From positions 64,059,115 to 64,123,114 of the forward strand of contig OX392527.1 in the NCBI GenBank assembly GCA_947623455.1: a DNA stretch of 64,000 bases. The letters are read 5' to 3'. Positions 33,901 to 41,924 of the stretch are shown piece after piece. A model generated the notes under the pieces. The model had not been told where the DNA came from, did not search any database, and saw only the letters and a program-made list of their open reading frames with translations. Origin of the DNA: Mimachlamys varia. Lineage: Eukaryota > Mollusca > Bivalvia > Pectinida > Pectinidae. How positions within the stretch are numbered: the first letter of the stretch is position 1; the number at the start of each line of letters is the position of its first letter. The position numbers and the translations under genes are program-made.

Positions 33901-35974
33901 ATGTTTACTTACAATAATTGAACTGTAACTAAAATGTGCCCTTGTTGAATGGTATCTTACCTAAATAATGCAATATATTTCAGTCAGAAAAAAAGCCACT
34001 CACAATAGAAGATATTTGTTTAAATAACATGTCTGTAGTGCTGTATAATCAGTTACAAATCAAACTTGATCATTAGACTTATACAGTTAGAACCACAAAC
34101 TGGTCCATAATCCATTCAAATTATCAGTTACAGTATCTCAGAGTTTCTAAAGTGCGTCCGTCTTGCAGTATTATATTATATAATTTGGAGTATACATAAT
34201 TAATATGCATGATATGGATTAATTAATTGGAAGTAATAGTTTCAACCATTTTCTTTTAAAAGCTAATAATCTCACTGGAAAACGAAGACAAAAAAACAGG
34301 CAATTTATTTTTTTTAAATAAAATTTTACAAATCACATGAGTATACTACCAATGCTTGCCATAACACTTCATACTTACACAAATGTATTTACTTTATAAA
34401 AACAACATGTTTCTTTTAGATCCTAGTTTTATTATCATAATAACACCCCTTTGGAACTAATTTCTTGGGCACCATGGGTGCTAATTACGGCGTATAAGGT
34501 AACTGAATATTACATTTAATAACTAAATAAAACTTTGAGGGATATTATATAACTGCATTATACATCAATGCCTGGCAAAAAGCCAGCTCCTATATTTCTT
34601 TTTAAGTCATTCACCCCTAAAGACACATTTGAACTCTTTCAATTCAAAGGTGGGGATAGTTCATTATGAAATTTCAGGGGGGAATGAGTTAATTTAAGTA
34701 GGTACATGTATGTCATTGAGAACATGTACATTTACACCCCCACCCCCCCCCCCCCCAACCCCACCCCCACCCAAAAGTTATGGCCCTTTTGATGCAATTT
34801 TGGGCATTTTGTAGAAAACGTCAGAACATTTTTGTGTTTTCTTCAATTCCTCTAAAATTTGGTATGCTTCTTCGAAAAGCATAATATTTAACATATAATA
34901 CGGGTTTTGTTGAGATATTTCAACTCTTCGCGTATCAGCATTGCATAGTTGGATAAAAACACATGTAGAAAATGCATTTCTGTTGTAAACTGTTGTTTTG
35001 TCCGGAGATCTATATTCTCCTACAGTTTTCAACTGATATCTTTCAAACTTGGTAGGCTTAATCAACATGACATGAAGTTGTGTTTTCCTGAATGACAGTT
35101 CAATTAGACGATATTTACAAGAGTTATGCCCTTTGAAACTTCATGTTTGATGCAATTTCGGCCATTATATAGAAAGTGTCAGAACTTTTTTGTATTTTCT
35201 TCAATTCCTCTAAAATTTGGTATGCTTTTTGAAAATGCTATAATATTTAACATATATTACGGGTTTTGTTGAGTTATTTCAACTTTTCGTGTAACAGCAT
35301 TGTTTTTTTGCAACTGCTAAATAAAGGCACTATGAAGAAAATGCATTTCCGTTGTAAACTGTTGTTTTGTCCAGAGATCTTCTCCTACAATTTTCCACTG
35401 ATATCTTTCAAACTTTGTAGGCTTAATCAACATGACATGAAGTTGTGTTTTTCTGAATGACATTTCAATTAGACAATATTTACAAGAGTTATGGCCCTTT
35501 GAAACTTCATATTTGATGCTATTTCGGCATTATGTAGAAAGTGTTTTCTTCAATTCCTCTAAAATTTGGTATGGTACTTCGAAAATCTATACTGTTTAAC
35601 ATATATTACGCGTTTTGTTGAGTTATTTCAACTTTTCATGTTACAGCAGTTTTTTGTTTCCATACAATTATACTTCCGATAGAATACGACGGGCGTATCA
35701 TGCCTCCGCTTGCGGTGCTCTTGTTATTTTTTTGAGGGGTTGGTTACGAGATTTGTGTTGATCACCTAGAGAGTTAAAATCGGTTATTTTTGTCCGATAT
35801 ATTTTACAGGGTATACAACAGTGTCAACAGAAGCTGATAGAACTACTCTGTATCATGGAGATACGAGTGACGCCCTCCAAGTCCCGGCCGGAGGTCGTAG
35901 CTCTTCACCAGATGACCCCTAGCAGGATCAACACCCTCCGTACCAGAGTCAGTCAATCTTTAGATAATAAATAA
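15827..35974 (+). CDS. RMI1: RecQ-mediated genome instability protein 1
   Basis: RMI1 is the OB-fold scaffold that, with TOP3A, RMI2 and the BLM helicase, dissolves double Holliday junctions in the nucleus. Coding exons: 15827-15937, 16906-17052, 17570-17680, 17966-18085, 19289-19422, 20582-20733, 21442-21503, 23494-24535, 25187-25269, 25834-25947, 30475-30516, 30785-30838, 35810-35974. All introns are GT-AG, phases agree, and the sum is 2,337 nt (778 aa plus stop; human RMI1 is 625 aa). Residues 1-62 form the N-terminal helical (DUF1767) part with WLEACVEWIKEEN and FEQWLLADL. Residues 65-208 are OB1, with PKPSRMMMLNLTDG, GMEYKPL and LGGEVDTLMEE. Residues 209-626 are low-complexity and charged. 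Residues 627-778 match the position of OB2, which binds RMI2. The extra length is in the middle region. The start is the first Met after the last upstream acceptor. Family assignment rests on motif order recalled from vertebrate RMI1. Confidence 0.93.
16027..16225 (+). mobile_element. tRNA-derived SINE, family C (RMI1 intron 1)
   Basis: Head TTGAGTGATTAAGGTATTCC and ACATTCTACCTGACTAGCCC, a B-box-like GGTCGAAACTC, and a body with TAGGTCGGTGGTTTTTCTCT and TCCTTAAATGACCCTGGCTA. The same family is at 25318-25530, 51950-52045 and, inverted, 41545-41735. Confidence 0.8.
16580..16705 (+). repeat. 28-30-bp tandem repeat with palindromic core
   Basis: Four units of GTGAATTTCATGTGAAATG-type sequence followed by TGGTTAAAAA lie in RMI1 intron 1. 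The TTTCACRTGAAA core is self-complementary. Confidence 0.75.
16906..17052 (+). CDS. RMI1: RMI1 coding exon 2 (end of helical domain, start of OB1)
   Basis: Encodes residues 38-86, including VFEQWLLADLHELG and the YALQ that begins the OB1 strand region. Acceptor TTTGAAG|GG, donor CAA|GTATGA, phase 0 at both ends. Confidence 0.92.
17104..17128 (+). repeat. short telomere-like CCCTAA repeat
   Basis: CCTAACCCTAACCCTAACCC, just over three hexamers, in RMI1 intron 2. It is too short to suggest more than an interstitial microsatellite. Confidence 0.8.
17570..17680 (+). CDS. RMI1: RMI1 coding exon 3 (OB1, TOP3A-gate loop region)
   Basis: Encodes residues 87-123, starting IDSMVDVGKSFYSQLQ. By position it corresponds to the loop of OB1 that inserts into the TOP3A gate in the human complex. 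Acceptor TTACCCAG, donor CCA|GTAGGT. Confidence 0.9.
17966..18085 (+). CDS. RMI1: RMI1 coding exon 4 (OB1 core)
   Basis: Encodes residues 124-163 with the strongly conserved WEPKPSRMMMLNLTDG and GMEYKPL, and ends in PGTK. Acceptor TTTCAG, donor AAG|GTCTGT. Confidence 0.93.
18268..18635 (+). repeat. 62-bp tandem array of SINE family C heads (RMI1 intron 4)
   Basis: About six units spaced 61-63 bp, each with GTGGCTAAGTGGTTAAGG, TGTCTGACATTCTGCTACC and ACTAGCCCTCCACCACTGGG. Each unit is the tRNA-like head of SINE family C without its body. A related array in the opposite orientation is at 41736-41915. Confidence 0.85.
19289..19422 (+). CDS. RMI1: RMI1 coding exon 5 (end of OB1)
   Basis: Encodes residues 164-207 and two bases of codon 208, including RRGVLFLTSNNLHVLGGEVD. 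The donor is GCGCT|GTAAGT. The last bases of this exon and its donor are the first unit of the 35-bp array that fills intron 5. Reading past the donor gives an immediate in-frame TAA, so only this first donor keeps the protein open. Confidence 0.92.
19396..20390 (+). repeat. 35-bp minisatellite seeded by the exon 5 donor
   Basis: About 28 tandem units of GGGTCCAACTCCTCCAGAGG followed by GCGCTGTAAGTCAGT. The first unit is the last 27 bases of RMI1 exon 5 plus its GTAAGT donor. Most copies keep GCGCTGTAAGT, so the intron carries a ladder of donor-like sites. Variants include GTTAGT, GTCAGT and GAAAGT in the later units. Confidence 0.93.
20582..20733 (+). CDS. RMI1: RMI1 coding exon 6 (linker)
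   Basis: Encodes the last base of codon 208, residues 209-258 and one base of codon 259. Ser- and Asn-rich linker starting DSSMLNIGSVHRQEF. Acceptor TATTCACAG, donor TCAG|GTAAAC. Confidence 0.85.
21175..21300 (-). mobile_element. tRNA-derived SINE head, family E (RMI1 intron 6)
   Basis: On the minus strand it has AGATAGCTGAATTGGTTGC (A box-like) and CCCAGGTTCCAAACCCTGG (B box-like). Related heads at 40865-40955 and 41080-41160 are also on the minus strand. Confidence 0.65.
21442..21503 (+). CDS. RMI1: RMI1 coding exon 7 (linker)
   Basis: A 62-nt exon completing Gly259 and encoding residues 260-279 (GNSRQGSSTKPLVEDPDLDE). Acceptor ATTTTACAG, donor GAG|GTATGA. Assigned from phase match and splice sites; the sequence itself is poorly conserved. 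Confidence 0.75.
22059..22527 (+). mobile_element. pogo/Tigger-like MITE, copy 1 (RMI1 intron 7)
   Basis: About 469 bp bounded by CAGTGTACTACACTTAATAT and ATATAAAGAGGAGTGCACTG, inverted versions of CAGTGNACTCCNCTT. TA flanks both ends. Internal marks are TCATGTTTTTCCCAAGCACC and TTTTAGTTATGGAGATTGG. No coding capacity. Confidence 0.85.
22813..23145. mobile_element. 333-bp TIR element (MITE) in RMI1 intron 7
   Basis: Left end CAGGGCTCTCGCTGG; right end GTGAGAGAGAGCCCTG. It is flanked by TAAAT on both sides (22808-22812, 23146-23150), a possible 5-bp target duplication. The interior is AT-rich, with CGGCCCCATTC-type GC patches just inside both ends. Confidence 0.75.
23494..24535 (+). CDS. RMI1: RMI1 coding exon 8 (large disordered region)
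   Basis: A 1,042-nt exon encoding residues 280-626. It begins WDMEDLPMDEMMDELDG, then has three 14-residue Thr/Gln/Asn repeats, basic segments, an acidic-aromatic run (DDFEDDFDDFEDV, about 453-465), and two QxxLxxF motifs (QVTLNKFV 579-586, QKKLTDFP 613-620). The donor is TATG|GTAATA. Reading on through the intron reaches a stop near 24637. Confidence 0.9.
23613..23738 (+). repeat. 42-bp coding minisatellite in RMI1 exon 8
   Basis: Three in-frame units, each 14 codons (about TTTQSSTNNRNNNG). The last two are near-identical at DNA level and the first differs at a few bases. This is a recent in-frame expansion in a disordered segment. Confidence 0.9.
24800..25020 (-). repeat. dispersed repeat, inverted copy (RMI1 intron 8)
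   Basis: The reverse complement matches 7840-8060, including CTATTGTTGTCTA, ACGTAAATATAAGTAATGAA-like and AAACTTACATAAAGCCC stretches. It is the uninterrupted version of the site where the 3900-7826 element inserted. Confidence 0.65.
25187..25269 (+). CDS. RMI1: RMI1 coding exon 9 (start of OB2)
   Basis: Completes Gly627 and encodes residues 628-654, starting VDAEPFTYLSIV, the entry to the C-terminal OB fold. Acceptor TTTCAG, donor AAG|GTCAGT. Confidence 0.9.
25318..25530 (+). mobile_element. tRNA-derived SINE, family C (RMI1 intron 9)
   Basis: Head GGTGACTGAATGGTTATGG then TGTCCTGACATTCTACCAC; body GTAGGTCGGTGGTTTTTCTC, GGTACTCCGGCTTTCCTCC and TCCTTAAATGATGACCCTGG, ending TTAATAGGACGT. Confidence 0.85.
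25834..25947 (+). CDS. RMI1: RMI1 coding exon 10 (OB2)
   Basis: Encodes residues 655-692 (AYISTLIGRLDSSGGKEW then LACKINDGSDSLDVDLCSG), beta-strand-rich core of OB2. Acceptor TTTACAG, donor GGG|GTAGGT. The following intron is 4.5 kb and holds the 32-bp array. Confidence 0.92.
26235..26390 (-). mobile_element. tRNA-derived SINE, family B (RMI1 intron 10)
   Basis: On the minus strand the head is CCCTTTAGCTCAGTCGATAG and GGGTCACAGGTTCGAGCCTC, close to the copy at 13640-13790. Confidence 0.8.
26925..30355 (+). repeat. 3.4-kb array of 32-bp units (RMI1 intron 10)
   Basis: About 107 head-to-tail units of GATTAGAATTGTGGAATG followed by AGGGAGATCTCCCT. Units are of two main types: one ends CTCCCTG, completing the 14-bp palindrome AGGGAGATCTCCCT, and the other ends CTGCATG, breaking it. 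Rarer marks (GTTGAATG, GAATTTTGG, GATTATAAT, GAACGAGG) tag single units. Two neighbouring blocks of 10 units (about 29431-29750 and 29751-30070) carry the same order of variants. Minus-strand frames through the end of the array are not genes. Confidence 0.97.
30475..30516 (+). CDS. RMI1: RMI1 coding exon 11 (OB2, micro-exon)
   Basis: A 42-nt exon encoding residues 693-706 (VLTSLIGFSAPDSM). Acceptor GATTTAG, donor ATG|GTAAGA, phase 0. Matches the OB2 segment that follows the DVDL strand. Confidence 0.88.
30785..30838 (+). CDS. RMI1: RMI1 coding exon 12 (OB2)
   Basis: A 54-nt exon encoding residues 707-724 (VMKKRAKHDPSIKDVLVE). Acceptor TTGATAG, donor GAG|GTATGC. The next intron is about 5 kb and full of repeats. 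Confidence 0.88.
30855..33190 (+). mobile_element. dispersed element with amplified 145-bp internal array (RMI1 intron 12)
   Basis: The left end is AGCTCACCTGGCCCGAAGGG, then a CCGT-rich stretch. The right end is GCCCATTGGGCCTCTTGT. Between about 31040 and 32960 some 13-14 units of about 145 bp repeat. Each has TTTAAACGACTTCTTCTGAA, CATGATATTTGGCTGAAAGG, GAAATGACCTTGACC and TATTCAAGGTCACAGGGGTC. Related elements without this expansion are at 37575-38145 and 42905-44505, with fragments at 37030-37512, 53930-54095 and 58808-59080. Minus-strand frames through the units are artefacts of the repeat. Confidence 0.9.
33185..33420 (+). mobile_element. fragment of a TTTTACATCCTATTAACAGC repeat family
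   Basis: Shares TTTTACATCCCATTAACAGC and TCATTTAAGGACAGCCTCC with segments at 55972-56080, 62310-62380 and 63655-63720. Tail and exact ends are unclear. Confidence 0.55.
33444..33896 (+). mobile_element. pogo/Tigger-like MITE, copy 2 (RMI1 intron 12)
   Basis: Starts CAGTGGACTCCACTTAATAT and ends ATATAAAGAGGAGTGCACTG, with TA on both sides. It matches copy 1 (22059-22527) throughout, apart from small indels. Confidence 0.88.
34735..35735 (+). repeat. array of about 370-bp units (RMI1 intron 12)
   Basis: Begins with a C-rich tract (34737-34770). Two and a half units follow. Each has TTCAATTCCTCTAAAATTTG, TTTAACATATATTACGGGTT, TAAACTGTTGTTTTGTCC, TTAATCAACATGACATGAAG and TTTACAAGAGTTATG. It ends with CGACGGGCGTATCATGCCTC then GGTGCTCTTGTT. 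Weaker copies of the same module are at 22640-22800 and 23160-23460. Confidence 0.75.
35810..35974 (+). CDS. RMI1: RMI1 terminal coding exon 13
   Basis: Encodes residues 725-778, with CQQKLIELLCIMEIRVTPS and VALHQMTPSRINTLRTRV, the C-terminal helix and strand of OB2. Stop TAA at 35972-35974. Acceptor TTTTACAG. Confidence 0.92.
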   Translation, partial: GIQQCQQKLIELLCIMEIRVTPSKSRPEVVALHQMTPSRINTLRTRVSQSLDNK

Positions 35975-36127
35975 TATATTCTTGTTCTTCTGTCTTAAGT
36001 CTTGTTATGAGCGAGAAAAAAAACCTGATAAAATGTCTACTGTGCCAACTGTGTGGGAGGGGCGGGAGGCACTTTTTCTGAGACCCCCATATATGATAGT
36101 AGATCTGGTTTTTAACTCACTATCCAT

Positions 36128-36133
36128 AATAAA
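36128..36133 (+). promoter_or_regulatory. candidate RMI1 poly(A) signal
   Basis: AATAAA about 154 bp after the stop codon. Another AATAAA overlaps the stop codon itself (35966-35971) and is less likely to serve. Confidence 0.5.
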
Positions 36134-36324
36134 TATATTGATATATGTTCTGCTTCCTCCTCCTCCCCTGAATTCCAGGGAGTTGATTTCCAAAGATAAC
36201 CGAAACTTTTCCGGAGATGTTGTGATTGATAGAAGCATAGATAAATCCATCTGTTCAAATCCAAAAGTAGTTGTAGCTATGGTGATTGATGGAAATCATA
36301 ACGTTGTGAACTCTGGGACTAAGT

Positions 36325-37030
36325 CCTCCGGGCAGGGCAGGGTGCTAGGCCCCATCCTTGGGGTAGGGCAGGGTGCTGGGTCCCATCCTCGGGGCAGGGC
36401 AGGGTGCTGGGTCCCATTCTCGGGGCAGGGCAGGGTGCCGGGTCCCATCCTCGGGGCAGGGCAGGGGGCTTGGTCCCATCATTGGGGCAGGGCTGGGTGC
36501 TAGGCCCCATCCTCGGGGCAGGGCAGGGTGCCATGTCCCATCCTCGGGGCAGGGCAGGGTGCTGGGTCCCATCCTCAGAGCAGGGTGCTTGGTCCCCATC
36601 CTCAGAGCAGGGTGCTGGGTCCCATCCTCAGGGCAGGGCAGGGTGCTGGGTCCCCATCCTCAGAGCAGGGTGCTGGGTCCCCATCTTCAGAGCAGGGTGC
36701 TGGGTCCCCATCCTCAGAGCAGGGTGCTGGGTCCCATCCTCAGGGCAGGGTGCTGGGTCCCATCCTCAGGGCAGGGCAGGGTGCTGGGTCCCCATCCTCA
36801 GAGCAGGGTGCTGGGTCCCCATCCTCAGAGCAGGGTGCTGGGTCCCCATCCTCAGGGCAGGGTGCTGGGTCCCATCCTCGGGGCAGGGTGCTGGGTCCCA
36901 TCCTCAGGGCAGGGCAGGGTGCTGTGTCCCATCCTCAGGGTAGGGCAGGGTGCTGGGTCCCATCCTTGGGGTAGGGCAGGGTGCTGGGTCCCCATCCTTA
37001 GGGCAGGGTGCTGGGTCCCATCCTGTTTGC
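36325..37030 (+). repeat. G-rich minisatellite with canonical G-quadruplex motifs
   Basis: About 25 units of 26-31 bp, typically GGGCAGGGCAGGGTGCTGGG followed by TCCCATCCTC. The 20-mer has four GGG runs with loops of 2, 2 and 4. Shorter units lack one GGGCA. G-runs are on the strand of RMI1 sense RNA. Open frames on both strands are low-complexity and not annotated as genes. Confidence 0.92.
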
Positions 37031-37512
37031 TTAGGGGTTAATTTAGCTATATTCATATTAACGACCTCTTCTCTGGATCTAAGCAATGTGAAACATTCAT
37101 ATTTTAGTGCTAGCATCCCTAGGTAGCTGGGATTCAAATTTATACAAATGATGTGGCTGACCCCCCAGTGGCAGGGCCAAAAGGAGACCATTTGGCTATA
37201 TTGATATAACTTAACGGTTGAGATCCCCTCCCCAAAACTACATATGCAATTGCTTAGCATAAAGAGAACATCACAAATATGATTTTAGATTTGACCCAAG
37301 GGTCTGCCACGCCCTTACAGACATCCCACCCCAAAACTATACATAAACAAACAATCTTGATCTCAACTAACTGTTTTCATGCTCAACTGAGAACCAAGGT
37401 CCCTAGGGCTGGGTCTGTCCCTACCCATAGCATCCTTTTTAGAAATATTTTACCATGATTACCTTGATACTAATCTATCCAGTTGAGCGATACAGGCCCT
37501 CTGGGCCTCTTG
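37031..37512 (+). mobile_element. 3' part of a GGGCCTCTTGTT element
   Basis: Ends GTTGAGCGATACAGGCCC then TCTGGGCCTCTTGTTTTT, like the ends at 33165-33187, 38120-38145 and 44480-44505. Its left part is lost or replaced by the G-rich array. Confidence 0.6.
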
Positions 37513-37574
37513 TTTTTGTCGCACTACAGTGCATGGCCTACATAACCATTGGCAGCTATTACCTATGATTGGGA

Positions 37575-38145
37575 GTGAAGGCCCAAAGGGTCAGGATGAC
37601 CTATAGCCATTGTGTGCTGTCTGGTTTGCGTAAACTTTTCCTTTAAGCAAATTCTTCTCAATATTGAAAATGCCCAGGGTTCTGCTATTTGGCCTGTAGC
37701 ATGCTGCGATGAAGGGCTACCAAGTTTGTTTAAAGAATGGCCTTGACTCCTTTTCAAGGTCACAGGGATCAATAATGTTAAAACCTTCAGCAACTTCTCA
37801 ATAACCGAAAGGCCCAGGGTACCGATATTTGGCATGTATCTTGCTGGGATGAAGGGCTACCAAGTGTGTTCAAATGAATGGATGACCTTGAACCACTTTC
37901 AAGGTCACAGGGGTCACATTTCTTAAAATCATCTTCTTAATCAACTTCAACTTTTCAATAACCAAAAGGCTTAGGGTACCGATATTTTGCCTGTATCATG
38001 CTGGGATGAAGGGCTGCTACCAAGTCAATTTGAATGAATGACCTTGACCAACTTTCAAGGTCACCGGGGTCAAATATGTTAATATCATTACCAATTAAAA
38101 TTATACATTGTCAGATGACCGTTAAGGTCCATTGGGCCTCTTGTT
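37575..38145 (+). mobile_element. GGGCCTCTTGTT element, short copy
   Basis: Starts with GGCCCAAAGGGTCAGGATG and ends CCATTGGGCCTCTTGTTT. It contains three internal units, each with a CCTTGA and AAGGTCACAGGGGTCA-type pair (about 37735, 37885, 38040). Confidence 0.75.
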
Positions 38146-38149
38146 TAAC

Positions 38150-38570
38150 TTAAGTTATACTCTTACATAAATGATACGAGATACAAAAGTGAAGTTGTTT
38201 TATTGTTTTTTGGAATACATTTAACTAAAACAAATTCAAGATCAATAATTAATATTTCAAAAGGAATTATCAAATATTGTTGAAACATAAAAACAGCATG
38301 GTTAAGCTATAATGAAAGCTTGCAATATATAAATTGACGACCTCAAACTGCGTTTGGACTGCGGATGGATATACAACTTCAAAAAGTGCACGATTAAATG
38401 TACCTTGATGCTGTACAGAACTTGTACATTGATTTGTAACGGGATCATGAACGTGACCATACGATCTTGAATTCGTCACAAACGTATGTTACAAAACATT
38501 GATATACTGTAGACGCCCTTATTTTGGCGTACTCTAATTTTAGCGCATAACTGAATTCAAACAGATTAGC
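38150..38570. other. no gene recognised
   Basis: AT-rich; a 69-codon minus-strand frame has no recognisable feature. CTGTAGACGCCCTTATTTTG near 38505 may be a TIR end, but its partner was not identified. Confidence 0.4.
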
Positions 38571-38575
38571 GCAAT

Positions 38576-39186
38576 GATGAATCAGCACACTGACAATACG
38601 TGCTGTAGAAAGTAATATACAGTACCTGTAATCATCACACTCACAATACGTGCTGTAGAAAGTAATATACAGTACCTGTAATCAGCACACTCACAATACG
38701 TGGCGTAGAAAGTAATATACAGGACCTGTAATCAGCACACTCACAATACGTGGCGTAGAAAGTAATATACAGTACCTGTAATCAGCACACTCACAATACG
38801 TGTTGTAGAAGGTAATATACAGGACCTGTAATCAGCACACTCACAATACGTGCTGTAGAAGGTAATATACAGGACCTGTAATCAGCTCACTCACAATACG
38901 TGTTGTAGAAAGTAATATACAGGACCTGTAATCAGCACACTCACAATACGTGCTGTAGAAAGTAATATACAGGACCTGTAATCAGCACACTTACAATACG
39001 TGTTGTAGAAGGTAATACACAGGACCTGTAATCAGCACACTCACAATACGTACTGTAGTAAGTAATATACAGGACCTGTAAAATTAATCAGCACACTTAC
39101 ATTACGTGCTGTAGAAGGTAATACACAGGACCTGTAATCAGCACACTCACAATACGTACTGTAGTAAGTAATATACAGGACCTGTT
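38576..39186 (+). repeat. 50-bp tandem array
   Basis: About 12 units of ATCAGCACACTCACAATACG, TGCTGTAGAAAGTAATATAC, AGGACCTGTA. Units vary at a few sites (TGCTG/TGTTG/TGGCG, AGTACC/AGGACC). Confidence 0.93.
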
Positions 39187-39189
39187 ATT

Positions 39190-40660
39190 CTAAGCGAAAT
39201 GTTTTCTGCTCGAAAACCACTTAAATAAGGTTACCGCTAAAATATGTACATTACGTGTACAGTATGAGGAGGAGAAAAACAAAAGAATATGGAAATGTGG
39301 CTTTAATTATTCCGACGAGTAATTATAACGCTGGTGGCTACTAAAATGTTTATGAAAAACTGAAATTCAACATTTCCCACGAGACTATTACATTGTATAT
39401 GGACATTTCATTGTTATTTGCGAACATTCTCTCATAAATAGGAGGATACATCGCGCATACAGCTGTACAACCCCCACCCCACCCACCCCTGTCAATAGTG
39501 ACGCCGCCTGTACGTCATTTTTCCACTACAGACCTATATTGTTGACAGACTAACCCTACCGAAAAACCGCTCGCGACCTTTATACCGTTATACCGGCGGG
39601 AATTTGATTGACATATATATGTAATTGAAATGTGATCTGACCAATTAGATACGAGATGCATTAGAAAAGACAAATCAGAGAAAGGTTATACTCCCGAAGG
39701 GTATTGCCGAGAGCCCGAGGGTAGTGGAGGACAGCTACGCTAGTCCCGGTCTGTGGCCGTTATGGTGTTATAATTGGGGAGAATCGCTTGTGTAAAATAA
39801 ACGGTGTCCGGGAGTTAAAATTTTAATTGTGTCCTTTGTGATACAATCCCCTATTATTTGATAGAATACCGGGAATACCGGAATCACAAAAAAACTCTTT
39901 CGTTCAATTAGTTGTCTGGAACAAAACTATTTTTCGACTTTTGGTCTGTCTCTGAAAATCAGAACATCACGATGAGCTGATAACGAACAAAAATGGAAGA
40001 CTGGGACAAAGCTGGTCTTATTGTTACTGATGTCACACTTGGCTGTATGGCATATGTTCAAATTAATTTGAAAGCATATACCATTCGAAAGAAAATCACA
40101 TACGATGGAACCTCGCTTAAAGACCACTTCAGAATCATATACAGTGAAACCTGCCCTACCTTCTTATGGTAGGTTCAATAGTTTCCTTCAAAATAGGAAA
40201 CACATAAGTGCTTTAAAATTGACAAAGAATGAGCAAATGAGAGAATTACATAGAGACCATTGAAAACCTACTGCGAGAAAAGACCTAGTGTTCCAAAAAG
40301 GTCATCACCAACAACAAATGTTTCATCGACGACGTGAAGATGACGTCCGTCTTTGTTATGAAACATTGATCTTTTCACCAGAGTATTTGCGAAACTAGTT
40401 ATCAACTCATAATTAAGAACTGTTGTTGGAAATATGCGGGGGGGGGGGGGTTCTTCAAGTGGGAGGAAACCAGAGTACCCGGAGAAAACCTGGACCTGTT
40501 TTATGAAACCATCTTCATGCACGAGACATGGAAGTTGTGCTCAACGAACTCTCGTAACTTGCATGCTTTATTCATAAATCGTGCGACACAGTCAGGCACT
40601 AGTAGTAAAGTGTTAACACATACACTAGATTGTTGCTTGAAGACTCCAAAATTCTTGAAT
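39190..40660. other. no gene recognised
   Basis: Contains a C-rich stretch (39470-39488) and a G-run (40438-40451). A minus-strand frame at 40268-40522 includes a short stretch resembling SINE bodies (GGGTACTCTGGTTTCCTCCC on the minus strand). No exon-like signal. Confidence 0.4.
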
Positions 40661-40719
40661 GATTGAGACTAACTAGATATTTTATGCAACCAGATCAAGA
40701 AATTAGCCTGGAACATTGA

Positions 40720-41165
40720 GCCCGAGTTTGAGAACGAGCATGGTGCGTTTTATGAGTACGGACCCTAGAGTTTCAAGTTGGATAGGGAAATCGAGTCCCG
40801 ACTATCTTGGTGGCAGGCCAGCACGCTATCCACTGAGCCACCACGTGGTCATATCTATAGAGGAAAATGATCGTCGAGACCGGGTTCGAACCCTTGACCT
40901 TCCGAACTCTAGACAGACGTTCAACCAACTGAGCTACTTATGGTCGCCGATTCCTCCTAACCTTTCTAAATCTTCAACCCTGATCACACCCAGGTTTGGA
41001 TATTCCTTTGCTTAGCATACGCCAAATGCTGGGGAAAACGTAGTTGTCAATAGGTATCGCTGCAAGAAGGGAGGGAAAATGTACGGCTTGACCGGTGTTC
41101 GAACTCGGTATTTAGTGAGATTCCAATACGGTTAGATGTCCAACAGGCCCGCTACACACGCGATC
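40720..41165 (-). mobile_element. cluster of three tRNA-like SINE heads
   Basis: All are on the minus strand: about 40755-40845 (GTGGTGGCTCAGTGGATAGC), 40865-40955 (AGTAGCTCAGTTGGTTGAAC, then GGTCAAGGGTTCGAACCC) and 41080-41165 (partly eroded). None has a pairing acceptor stem, so I do not call tRNA genes. Confidence 0.65.
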
Positions 41166-41544
41166 GTGGCTTCGACATCAAAGTTTATCTTCTTCATTTG
41201 ATTCTTGGTGCTTTTAATTTTATGTCGTGACAATTGTCACGCCGTTATTTGGATATTTCATAGTATGTTTTGAGTTATACTGAAATTACAGAAATTGTAT
41301 ATGGAGTGTTATACTAGTAAACAAAATAATTATGCAGGTAAACTTCTTAAATATTTGAGTTTTACACGTGTTATAAATTATAAATAATTATATAATAAAT
41401 CTGAAGGCTTCGTCTACGCCACCTTGTTGATGAGACAAGAAGACTGATTCGACCCTTTTGAGGTATATCATATACTCTCGAGGTCACATAACGGTAAAAA
41501 TTGACAGGCTTTGAAGTCGGATGCGGTACCTTTGTAATCTTCAA

Positions 41545-41735
41545 TATGCAGTCATTTAAAGACGTGCCAGGTTTTGGTGCGAAGGAAAATCGGAGTTCCA
41601 GGAGAAAACTCACCGACCTAAGGTCAGTACCTGACATATCCTCAAGAACATGTATATATAGAGTTCAAACCATACGACCTAGTGGCGGAGGGCTAGTGGT
41701 AGCAAAATATCAGACACCTTAACCACTTGGCCACT
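41545..41735 (-). mobile_element. tRNA-derived SINE, family C, inverted
   Basis: The reverse complement has the family C body (GGTGAGTTTTCTCCTGGAAC-like) and head. The head side runs straight into a tandem array of further heads. Confidence 0.65.
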
Positions 41736-41915
41736 GTGGCCCAGTGATGGAGGGCTAGGGGTCGTAGAATGTCAGACAACTTAACCACTTGGCCACTGTG
41801 GCCCAGTGATGGAGGGCTAGTGGTCGTAGAATGTCAGACACCTTATAATTAACCACTTTGATGCATGTACCGTGACCCAGTGATGAAGGGCTAGTGGTAA
41901 TTATAACCACTTGGA
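41736..41915 (-). repeat. tandem SINE-head array, inverted relative to intron 4
   Basis: About two and a half units of roughly 70 bp. The minus strand reads GGTCGTAGAATGTCAGACA-type and CCACTTGGCCACTGTGGCCC on the plus strand. The unit is the same SINE head as at 18268-18635. Confidence 0.75.
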
Positions 41916-41924
41916 TACTGCAGT

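Noticed and set aside
36319..37041. Gly/Gln-rich and Pro-rich frames on both strands
   Set aside because: They are products of the G-rich 26-31-bp minisatellite; three frames per strand are open together.
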